Source: Betaproteobacteria bacterium (GTDB taxonomy: Bacteria > Pseudomonadota > Gammaproteobacteria > Burkholderiales > Usitatibacteraceae). From it: a stretch of DNA of 33,581 nt. The notes under the pieces were generated by a model, which searched no databases, was not told the origin of the DNA, and was given only the letters and a program-made list of their open reading frames with translations. The DNA lies in the NCBI GenBank assembly GCA_019449455.1, contig JAGRPO010000222.1:1-33581 (forward strand). Reading direction: 5' to 3'. Shown here one piece after another: positions 10,750 to 17,258 of this stretch (positions are counted from its first letter, which is position 1; each line of letters starts with the position of its first letter). The position numbers and the translations under genes are program-made.

Positions 10750-10772
10750 CCAATCGCTCTCGTTACGATTGG
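10750..10772. promoter_or_regulatory. Inverted repeat in the divergent acyl-CoA dehydrogenase / HD-GYP gap
   Basis: CCAATCG (10750-10756) and CGATTGG (10766-10772) are perfect 7-bp arms around a 9-nt spacer, and a second palindrome TCGTTACGA (10760-10768) is nested within. It lies 86 bp upstream of the acyl-CoA dehydrogenase start and 91 bp upstream of the HD-GYP gene start. The dyad size suits a dimeric repressor such as a TetR-type regulator, but no regulator is identified. Confidence 0.4.
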
Positions 10773-10862
10773 AATCCCGGGGTGTGGAGCGGGAACTATG
10801 CGGCGCCCGGCTACATGCGTAGAATCCGGGGTCAGACCGGTTAACAGGAATCAATCTCCATC

Positions 10863-12638
10863 GTGACGGCGGTACCCGAAGCCCGGACTGACGCGTATTG
10901 CGTTGATTTCCTGAGGCAACTCGAGCCTCGGGTGTCGCAGCTCGATCGCCCTGAGCTCGCGGATGCGCTCGCGCCGCTGATCGCCCGGCTGAACGAGCCG
11001 ATCCCCGGACCGGAACGGGACGCGGTGACCGAGGCGGTGCTCGCCTTCTGCCGCCGGCTCTACGCCAACTCCCGCTCCGGCGACGCGCTGCCCCTGGCCC
11101 GCGGCCTGCTCTCTCAGGCTGCCCTGGCCGGCGACCCCGTGCTCGAACGCCGGGCTGCGGGCACTTGCGGGTTGCTGGCCGCCGACACGGCCGACATCGT
11201 TTCCGCGATCGCCTATCAGGTGCGGACGCTGGCGCTCGCGAATGCCGAGTGCAATCCCCGTTATCAGGGCGGGACCTGGAACAACATCGGCCTCGCGTTC
11301 TCGGTCGCCGGCAACGACGAGATGGCAGTCCGGTGCTATCGCAGGGCGCTGGCAATCGTCGAGGGCCTGCCGGGGCCGGTCAGGGTGCGGCATACGCTGT
11401 GCAGCAACCTCGCCAACGGCTTGTATCTGCTCGGGGAGACCGAGGAGGGGCTCAATTTCGGGCTGCGCGCGCTGCGGGAATCGGAGCCCACCTACGCGGA
11501 ACAGGACTTGCACGCCGCAATCCTCCTGCGTCGCAACCTCGTCTGGCTGCTCATCGCGACGGGTCGGGTTGCGGAGGCCAAGGCGCACGTGGCCGAAGTA
11601 TCGATCCTGGCGACGCAGGCAGCGACCCCGCGCGCCCGCATCGCGGCGGCGACAACGCGCGCGACCTACGAACTCGCCATGGGCCAGTCGGACATCGCCC
11701 TCACCCGGCTCGAGGAAGCGCTGGCGCAGGCACGCAGCGTTCCCGCGTCCTTGCGCGACACCTTGAGCTGCGTGATCCGCGCGGAGGAAGCGGCCGGCCA
11801 TGCCGAGCGCGCGCTCCTGCGCCTGCAGGAACTCTCCGACCACTTCTACCGTTTCGCCGTGGACCGCGCCCGCGACCACCTGGAGCTCTCGGCCCTGTGC
11901 GATTCGCCTTGCCGGGGCCTGGAAGCGATCCACGAGCAGGCCCGCGCGCGCCTCGTGTCGCACCTGAGTCGGCCGGACGAGCCGGAGGACTGGAAGGCGC
12001 TTCAGCGCCTGAGCGTCGCCGCGGTGCTGCGCATGGACAATACCGGCTGGCACGGACTGCGCGTGGGCGCGCTCACCAAGGCGCTGGCGCTCGCCTGCGG
12101 CCTCGCACCGTTGCAGGCGCTGGAGATCGGCCTCGCCGCGGAACTCCACGACATCGGCCTCTCCTCGGTTCCCGAAGCCATCCTCTCGAAGAAGGGGGAG
12201 CTCAACGACGCCGAGCGATCCCTGGTCGAGCGCCACACGGATGCCGGGGCCGAGATCCTGCGCGACGATGGCCACCCGCGCATCCTGATGGCGCGCGACA
12301 TCGCCAGGTACCACCACGCGCGCTGGGACGGCGCGGGATACCCGCCTCGCGTCGGCGGCAAGTTCATTCCGCCCGCCGCCCGCATGTGCGCCGTGGCGGA
12401 TGCGTACGACTCGATGGTCTGCGGCCTCGACGGCCATCGCGCGATGTCCATGGGCACCGCGCTCGTCGAGCTTCGGCGCGGGGCCGGAACGCAGTTCGAC
12501 CCGGAGCTCGTCGCCCGATTCGAGGCGATGATCCGCGACGAGACGGCAGATCTCGGCATCGATCCTTCCACCGCGGCGGGCCTGGAGAGTTTCCAGGAGC
12601 TCGTCGACTCCCTCCAAGAAGACAGGGGATTCCTCTGA
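10863..12638 (+). CDS. TPR-repeat protein with C-terminal HD-GYP domain
   Basis: A 591-residue cytoplasmic protein without signal or membrane segments. Residues about 70-370 are helical repeats of TPR type (for example TWNNIGLAFSVAGNDEMAVR followed by CYRRALAIVE), a fold that binds peptides or proteins. Residues about 390-570 form an HD-GYP domain, the cyclic-di-GMP phosphodiesterase type. Candidate metal ligands are His397, His429-Asp430, His458, His484-His485 and Asp513, and the GYP motif is at 492-494. The signature HDxGK reads HDIGL: the conserved Lys is Leu433, so activity may be altered. The start is a GTG at 10863 with only a distant AGGA, so it is uncertain. The stop shares one base with the next gene's ATG, so the TPR/HD-GYP protein and the LuxR-type regulator should be co-produced. 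Confidence 0.85.
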   Translation: MTAVPEARTDAYCVDFLRQLEPRVSQLDRPELADALAPLIARLNEPIPGPERDAVTEAVLAFCRRLYANSRSGDALPLARGLLSQAALAGDPVLERRAAGTCGLLAADTADIVSAIAYQVRTLALANAECNPRYQGGTWNNIGLAFSVAGNDEMAVRCYRRALAIVEGLPGPVRVRHTLCSNLANGLYLLGETEEGLNFGLRALRESEPTYAEQDLHAAILLRRNLVWLLIATGRVAEAKAHVAEVSILATQAATPRARIAAATTRATYELAMGQSDIALTRLEEALAQARSVPASLRDTLSCVIRAEEAAGHAERALLRLQELSDHFYRFAVDRARDHLELSALCDSPCRGLEAIHEQARARLVSHLSRPDEPEDWKALQRLSVAAVLRMDNTGWHGLRVGALTKALALACGLAPLQALEIGLAAELHDIGLSSVPEAILSKKGELNDAERSLVERHTDAGAEILRDDGHPRILMARDIARYHHARWDGAGYPPRVGGKFIPPAARMCAVADAYDSMVCGLDGHRAMSMGTALVELRRGAGTQFDPELVARFEAMIRDETADLGIDPSTAAGLESFQELVDSLQEDRGFL

Positions 12639-13609
12639 TGAAGACTATCGAAATCAACGACCGCGACCGGCAAATGCTGGAGCTGCTCTCCCAGGGCTCG
12701 TCCAACCGGTCGATCGCCGACAGCCTGGGCTATCGCGAAGGCACGATGCGGGTCTACCTGCACGGGCTCTACAAGAAGCTCGGCGTCGCCAACAAGACCA
12801 GCGCGGTGATCTGGTATTTCGAGCGCCTGAAGGCCGAGGGCGTGGCCGCGGGCGTCCTTCCCGATACCGGACCGGCGCCCGTGGAGGAGACGTTCGGCGA
12901 CATCGCCCTGCGGACGAACCTGCGCGCGGCCCTGGGGGCGATGAACGTGTTCCTGGGGGCGTACGGCCGGACGTGGGAAGTCGCGAACCGGCTGAAGGGC
13001 GTGGCCGCCGACCCCAAGGTCGACCGCCGCCGGCTCCAGTCGCGCCAGCTGTGGGAGGCCATGCTCGAGGGCGACTTCGCCTACGCCAAGAGGCTTTTCG
13101 ACGACGACCAGGTCGCCCGCCTCATCGTGGACTCGCCGCCGGACTGCGTGCTGCTCGGATGCATGCTGCGGGTCGGCGGCTACACGCGCGCCGCCGACCG
13201 CGTCATGGCGCAGCTCGCCCGGCGCCGCAAGGGACGCCCCGGCGTGTCGACCAAGGAGTTCGCCCTGGTCACCGCGCTTCGCGATGCCATGGATTCCAGC
13301 GGGGAGGGGGCCATGGCCGGCCTCTACCGGCTGGCGGTCGAGAGCTCGTCCAAGCCGTTCCCGCGGCACGCCGCGCAGGTGTGCCTGTACTGGGCGTACC
13401 TCGCGCACAAGGACCGCGACCGCGCCCGCCAGGCGGCCAACGCCGTCTGCGCCGAGGCGGAAGCCGTCCGGCAGCAACTTCACGCGATGGGAGAGCGGCC
13501 CCTTTACCGGGACGCGTCCATTCCGCAGCCCGGTCCGGTCGGCGCCAAGGCGCCGGCGTCCCGCAAGTCGAAGTCCGCGACCTCCCGCGCGGTTGCCGTG
13601 GTTTCCTAG
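12638..13609 (+). CDS. Regulator with N-terminal LuxR-type helix-turn-helix
   Basis: A 323-residue protein. Residues about 5-65 are a LuxR/GerE-type DNA-binding helix-turn-helix: INDRDRQMLELLSQGSSNRS, then IADSLGYREGTMRVYLHGLY and KKLGV. In most LuxR-family proteins this domain is C-terminal; here it is at the very N terminus. The remaining 250 residues are helical with a repeat-like feel (YTRAADRVMAQLARR, RHAAQVCLYWAYLAHKDRDR), possibly TPR-like, and end in a disordered Lys/Ser/Ala tail. The ATG at 12638 follows AGGGGA by 9 nt and overlaps the upstream TGA by one base. It probably acts with the HD-GYP protein and may control the divergent region at 13.9 kb. Target and ligand are unknown. Confidence 0.8.
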   Translation: MKTIEINDRDRQMLELLSQGSSNRSIADSLGYREGTMRVYLHGLYKKLGVANKTSAVIWYFERLKAEGVAAGVLPDTGPAPVEETFGDIALRTNLRAALGAMNVFLGAYGRTWEVANRLKGVAADPKVDRRRLQSRQLWEAMLEGDFAYAKRLFDDDQVARLIVDSPPDCVLLGCMLRVGGYTRAADRVMAQLARRRKGRPGVSTKEFALVTALRDAMDSSGEGAMAGLYRLAVESSSKPFPRHAAQVCLYWAYLAHKDRDRARQAANAVCAEAEAVRQQLHAMGERPLYRDASIPQPGPVGAKAPASRKSKSATSRAVAVVS

Positions 13610-13625
13610 TCCTCCCCGAGCGTCC

Positions 13626-13654
13626 CGCAGCGGGCGTGGATCACGCCCGCTGCG
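13626..13654. terminator. Perfect 13-bp hairpin between convergent genes
   Basis: CGCAGCGGGCGTG (13626-13638) and CACGCCCGCTGCG (13642-13654) pair without mismatch around a GAT loop. It lies between the stop of the LuxR-type gene (13609) and the stop of the convergent small ORF (13680). No T-run follows on either strand, yet the stem is the strongest in the window, and a bidirectional terminator is the simplest reading. Confidence 0.65.
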
Positions 13655-13679
13655 CCATCACGGCCCTCGACGGGTCGCG

Positions 13680-13841
13680 TCACGGCCAGTCGGGAGTGAC
13701 GTCGCCGCCGGCCGCCAGCGCCAGCTCCCAGTCGGCAAGACGGCGAAACTCGACCGTCGGTTGCTCCCGTGCGTTCCTCGGGGCGAGGAGTTCCTCGGCC
13801 AACGTGTTCCCTTGCGCGCTTTCGATCCTGATGGTGTCCAT
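13680..13841 (-). CDS. 53-residue peptide with double-glycine-like segment (possible secreted or signal peptide precursor)
   Basis: The ATG at 13841 has AAAGGA 6 nt upstream, among the best ribosome sites in the window, which strongly supports translation. The 53-residue product starts MDTIRIESAQGNTLAEELL and is acidic and helix-prone. It ends with ADWELALAAGGDVTPDWP. The segment ELALAAGG resembles the double-glycine leader ends of bacteriocin and peptide-pheromone precursors, cut after GG by C39 peptidase transporters. Cleavage would release DVTPDWP. No C39 transporter or modifying enzyme is in the window, so this remains a resemblance. The in-frame ATG at 13940 would override the good ribosome site and pass through AT-rich promoter-like DNA, so it is rejected. 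The peptide gene is divergent from the 14.0 kb operon and convergent to the LuxR-type regulator. Confidence 0.6.
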   Translation of the reverse strand: MDTIRIESAQGNTLAEELLAPRNAREQPTVEFRRLADWELALAAGGDVTPDWP

Positions 13842-13922
13842 CTGGATTCCTTTCGTTTTTTGGGTTGGAGAAAGTCGGGATGCCGCGAGGGCCTTCCCGG
13901 CGACTAGTATTACAGATGTTAT

Positions 13923-13951
13923 TTGACACTGGTAAGACACTTAACAACAAT
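13923..13951 (+). promoter_or_regulatory. Sigma-70 promoter for the 14.0-15.3 kb genes
   Basis: TTGACA (13923-13928, perfect -35) and AACAAT (13946-13951, 4 of 6 for -10) are separated by exactly 17 nt. The predicted start near 13958 leaves a leader of about 75 nt before the ATG at 14032. On the minus strand TTGTTA (13947-13942) and AATAAC (13923-13918), 18 nt apart, could serve the divergent small peptide gene, so the two promoters would overlap and compete. Confidence 0.6.
13925..13941 (+). promoter_or_regulatory. Direct repeats GACACT with 11-bp period inside the promoter
   Basis: GACACT occurs at 13925-13930 and 13936-13941, one helical turn apart, overlapping the -35 element and spacer. 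A palindrome ACAATTGT (13947-13954) covers the -10. These could be half-sites for a regulator, for example the nearby LuxR-type protein. That link is inferred. Confidence 0.4.
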
Positions 13952-14031
13952 TGTAACGAACGAGCGTGGCCGGCCGGTGCCGACCCGCCGCCCGTAAGTA
14001 GAAACGAATTTTCGGCGCGAGCCCACGAAGA

Positions 14032-14745
14032 ATGGACATTGGCGAGATCGTCTCCAGATTCTCGGAACCCCCGGAAGCGATCGCCCTCGGCATCTCCGCG
14101 CTGGAGGCGCTGGCCAACGAGGATCTTTCGCTCGCCGAGGCGGGCGCCATCGCCGTGCCGGACAACCTGCTGCGCCTCGCGACGCTCGTGCGCAAGGGCA
14201 GCGCCGGGCACCGCGACTTCCTGGTCCGGGTGATCCGGTATTTTCGCGGACGCGCCATGACGTTCCGGCACCAGGACGACGACGGCGACCATCGCCAGGT
14301 TCGCCGGATCATCGGCGCGCTGTGGGATCTGGAACGCGCCGGCCGCCTGCTGGTGATCCACGAGGCCATGGTCGACCCCCGCCTCGAGGCGGCCCTGGGG
14401 CCGCTCTATCCCGGCGCGACCTTCGAGATCGCCCTCAGTCCCTTGCGCAATTTCCTGCGCGACTATCTCGTGAGGGTCTATTCGTGGACGGAAGGAGCGG
14501 GCTGCGTCGCGGTCGAGCGGACCAGGAGGGTGTTCAGCGACCTGGGCCATCACGTCGCCACGCTCCAGTTCCCCGACCAGCTGGATCGCGACGCGGACCT
14601 CAAGGGCCGCTACGTGAGCCGCGCTTTCGCTTCCCGGAGCGGCCGGCGCGCCGGCTTCCTGGTCGGCGTGACGGCGGACACGGAGGGGGAGGCGGGGGCG
14701 GACGCCGGCGTGGCGGGCCTCGTCATCGCGTTCGCGGACCTTTGA
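14032..14745 (+). CDS. Unrecognised 237-residue protein
   Basis: I do not recognise this family. The 237-residue product has no signal peptide or membrane helix, so it is probably cytoplasmic. Residues 1-110 look all-helical (RFSEPPEAIALGISALEALA, LLRLATLVRKGSAGHRDFLV). Residues 110-190 are mixed (FEIALSPLRNFLRDYLVRVY), and the C-terminal part alternates hydrophobic strands with glycines (RRAGFLVGVTADTEGEAGAD, VAGLVIAFADL). The ATG at 14032 has only a weak GAAGA nearby. It sits about 75 nt after the strongest sigma-70-like promoter in the region and 13 nt before the PIN-like gene, so the two form a small operon divergent from the double-glycine peptide. G+C-rich codon use is like its neighbours, so recent foreign origin is not evident. 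Confidence 0.7.
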   Translation: MDIGEIVSRFSEPPEAIALGISALEALANEDLSLAEAGAIAVPDNLLRLATLVRKGSAGHRDFLVRVIRYFRGRAMTFRHQDDDGDHRQVRRIIGALWDLERAGRLLVIHEAMVDPRLEAALGPLYPGATFEIALSPLRNFLRDYLVRVYSWTEGAGCVAVERTRRVFSDLGHHVATLQFPDQLDRDADLKGRYVSRAFASRSGRRAGFLVGVTADTEGEAGADAGVAGLVIAFADL

Positions 14746-14758
14746 CGCGGGGCGCCCG

Positions 14759-15292
14759 TTGAAGGTGACGCTCGACCATCGCTGCATCGTCCAGCTGGCC
14801 GACCGCACGGAAGCCGGCGCCTGCCTCGGGAGACTGGTCTCGAGCGAGGCCATGCGCTGCTTCGTCGTGAACATCGGCGCCGCGCGGATGCGCCGTCGCG
14901 GGGCGAGGCCGCAGCACTACGGGCGCTTCGAGGAACTGCTGGCCGCCGCGGGCTGCGGGCACCTGCCGAGGCTCGACCCCATGTTCATCGTCGACCTCAC
15001 GTTCTGGGGAAAGTGCGTGTCCGCCGGCGATGACGACGTGCGGCTCGCGCGCGACATCGGCGAGGCTCTCTTCGGCGAAGCGCCCGGCGTGGACATACCG
15101 GACGACGGACTCGACTCGCCGGCCGGCCGGAAGTGGATCGACCAGCACTGCGACGTCCAGACGATGTGGACCCACATCCGCAGCCGCAACGACGTCTACG
15201 TCACCACCGAAGAGCGCTTCGTGAAGGAGTCCCGGCGTCCGAGGCTGAGCGCCCTCGGTGTCGGACGAATCTGCCTGCCGGGGGAGGTCTGA
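14759..15292 (+). CDS. PIN-like domain protein
   Basis: A 177-residue protein with the layout of PIN-fold proteins, many of which are metal-dependent RNases. The first strand MKVTLDHRCIVQL places Asp6 where the first PIN acidic residue lies. The C-terminal part THIRSRNDVYVTTEERFVKE places Asp145 and Glu151/Glu152 at the last acidic positions, where classical PIN domains have Asp; the final segment GVGRICLPGE is also typical. The match is by pattern only, so catalytic activity is uncertain. The TTG at 14759 gives the first strand intact; a GTG at 14765 is the alternative. It begins 13 nt after the orphan gene and likely shares its transcript. A toxin-antitoxin role is possible in principle, but neither size nor order is typical. 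Confidence 0.55.
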   Translation: MKVTLDHRCIVQLADRTEAGACLGRLVSSEAMRCFVVNIGAARMRRRGARPQHYGRFEELLAAAGCGHLPRLDPMFIVDLTFWGKCVSAGDDDVRLARDIGEALFGEAPGVDIPDDGLDSPAGRKWIDQHCDVQTMWTHIRSRNDVYVTTEERFVKESRRPRLSALGVGRICLPGEV

Positions 15293-15387
15293 GCCGGGGC
15301 ACGGCGGGGCCCGGCGGACGCGCGGGCCGCGAAGGGCGGCTAAACTGCAGTCCATTGCCCCGAATCGGGCCGATCGCCGGAGCGACC

Positions 15388-17241
15388 ATGCTTTTCCGCC
15401 TACTTGCCGCCATCGTCATCGTCGCCGGGATTCCGGCGGCCGCCCTGGCGCAGCGCACGCAGAAGCCGCCGTTGCACGGCCAGGACTGGATGGCCGTCAC
15501 CGGCAAGCCGCTGGGCGCGGCCGCGGGCGCGAAAGTGTTCCTCAAGGGCGGCAATGCCGTGGACGCGGCGTGCGCGATGATCGCGGCCACCGCCACGATG
15601 TGGGACACGCTGCACTGGGGAGGCGAGACGCAGGCGCTCGTCTACGACCCGCACGCGAAGAAGGTCGTCGGCATCAACGCCCTGGGCGTGGCGCCGACGG
15701 GCGCGACGGTGGAATTCTTCCGCGCGAAGGGCATGGGCTACCCACCGCCCTACGGACCGCTCGCCGCCGTCACGCCCGGGACGCCGGGCGGCATCATGAC
15801 GATGCTCGCGCAGTACGGGAAGCTTTCGCTCGCCGAGGTGCTCGAGCCCGCCATCCGCCTGGCCGAGGGCTTCCCGATCGAGGCGCAGCTGGCGAACTAC
15901 ATCGAGCGCCAGCGCGAGCACCTCGTGCAATGGCCGGACTCGCGACGCATCATGCTGCCGAGGGCGGGCGGGCACGCGCCCGAGGCGGGCGAGATCTTCC
16001 GCCAGCCCGAACTCGCCGCGACGCTGCGCAAGCTGGTCGAGACGGAGAAGGCCGCGCTCGCGGCCGGCAAGTCGCGCAAGGAGGCCATCCTGGCCGCGCA
16101 GGACCGCTTCTATCGCGGAGACATCGCGAAGGAGCTCGTGGCGAGCGTGCGCGCGCAGGGCGGGCTCTTCACCGAGTCCGACCTCGCCGGGTGGAAGGTC
16201 CTCGTCGAGGAACCCGTGAGCACCCGCTACAAGGGCATCGACGTCTTCAAGCTCACGGCGTGGACCCAGGGCCCCGTGATGCTGCAGGCGCTGAACATCC
16301 TCGAGAATTTCGACCTGAAGGCGATGGGCTACAACAGCACGCGCTACATCCATACGGTCTACCAGGCGATGAATCTCGCCTACGCCGACCGCGACTTCTA
16401 CTACGGCGACACCTACACGCCGCCCGAGGAGCCGGTGCCCGGGCTGCTCTCGAAGGAGTACGCGCGCGACCGCGCGAGGCTCATCGATCCGGCGAGGAAC
16501 GACGCGAAGGCCTCGCCCGGCGACCCGTATCCCTACCAGCGCGCGAAGAACCCTTACATCGAGCTGCTCGAGCGCTGGAACGCGCCGAGGAAGAAGGGCC
16601 CGGGCGGCGGCGGCACCCCGATGGCGGCCAACGACGCGGACTTCGAGCGCGCCTTCTACGCCGGCACCACCTCCGTCATCGCGGCCGACAAGGAAGGCTG
16701 GGTCGTATCGGTGACGCCCAGCGGCGGCTGGGTGCCCGCCGTCATCGCGGGCTCCACCGGCATCGGCCTTTCGCAGCGCATGCAGAGCTTCGTGACGGAC
16801 GAGTCCGAGAATCCGTTCAACGTCGTCGCCCCCGGCAAGCGCCCGCGGGTGACGCTCACCCCGAGCCTCGCGCTGAGGGACGGGCGCCCCTGGCTCGCCT
16901 TCGCCGTGCAGGGAGGCGACGGGCAGGACCAGGACTTGCTGCAGTACTTCCTCAACGTGGCCGAGTTCGGCATGACGCCGCAGGAAGCCGCCGAGGCGCC
17001 CGGGTTCAACAGCTTCCAGATGCGCGCCTCCTTCGAGGCGCACGAGTCGCGCCCGGGGCGCATCATGGTGAACGATGCCACGCCCCCGTACGTGCGCAAG
17101 GAACTTCGCGCGATGGGATACGACGCCTTCTCCCGCGACAGGACCTCGGGTCCCGTGAACGCGATCATGATCGACCGCCGGCACGGCACCCTCTGGGGGG
17201 CCTCGAGCAACCACGGCGAGGATTACGGGATCGGGTGGTGA
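15388..17241 (+). CDS. Gamma-glutamyltransferase family protein, periplasmic
   Basis: A 617-residue N-terminal-nucleophile hydrolase of the gamma-glutamyltransferase family. Residues 1-21 form a signal peptide (cleavage after AALA), so it is exported. The large-subunit part has the family segments KGGNAVDAACAMIAA, AVTPGTPGGIMTML and KLSLAEVLEPAIRLAEGF. The self-processing nucleophile should be Thr427 in AGTTSVIAADKEGWVVSVT. Two glutamyl-pocket motifs differ from classical enzymes. The usual PLSSM after GKRP reads RVTLT (487-491), and the GSPGG loop reads QGGDGQDQ (508-515). Substrate is therefore more likely a different gamma-glutamyl or acyl amide than glutathione; cephalosporin-acylase-like members have similar changes. 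The ATG at 15388 has GGAG 5 nt upstream. A TAAACT -10-like hexamer at 15341 lacks a clear -35. Confidence 0.88.
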   Translation: MLFRLLAAIVIVAGIPAAALAQRTQKPPLHGQDWMAVTGKPLGAAAGAKVFLKGGNAVDAACAMIAATATMWDTLHWGGETQALVYDPHAKKVVGINALGVAPTGATVEFFRAKGMGYPPPYGPLAAVTPGTPGGIMTMLAQYGKLSLAEVLEPAIRLAEGFPIEAQLANYIERQREHLVQWPDSRRIMLPRAGGHAPEAGEIFRQPELAATLRKLVETEKAALAAGKSRKEAILAAQDRFYRGDIAKELVASVRAQGGLFTESDLAGWKVLVEEPVSTRYKGIDVFKLTAWTQGPVMLQALNILENFDLKAMGYNSTRYIHTVYQAMNLAYADRDFYYGDTYTPPEEPVPGLLSKEYARDRARLIDPARNDAKASPGDPYPYQRAKNPYIELLERWNAPRKKGPGGGGTPMAANDADFERAFYAGTTSVIAADKEGWVVSVTPSGGWVPAVIAGSTGIGLSQRMQSFVTDESENPFNVVAPGKRPRVTLTPSLALRDGRPWLAFAVQGGDGQDQDLLQYFLNVAEFGMTPQEAAEAPGFNSFQMRASFEAHESRPGRIMVNDATPPYVRKELRAMGYDAFSRDRTSGPVNAIMIDRRHGTLWGASSNHGEDYGIGW

Positions 17242-17258
17242 TGAGAGGAGCCCCGCAC

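Noticed and set aside
13842-13940. In-frame N-terminal extension of the small double-glycine ORF from an ATG at 13940
   Set aside because: It would run through the AT-rich promoter-like region and ignore the excellent AAAGGA site before 13841.
14032-15292. Classical toxin-antitoxin module
   Set aside because: The presumed toxin is a divergent PIN-like protein of 177 residues and the partner is 237 residues with no DNA-binding motif, unlike VapBC pairs.
17241-17258. ATG at 17241 as start of the S41 lipoprotein
   Set aside because: The ATG at 17259 has AGAGGAG 8 nt upstream; the earlier codon overlaps the previous stop and adds six residues before the signal peptide.
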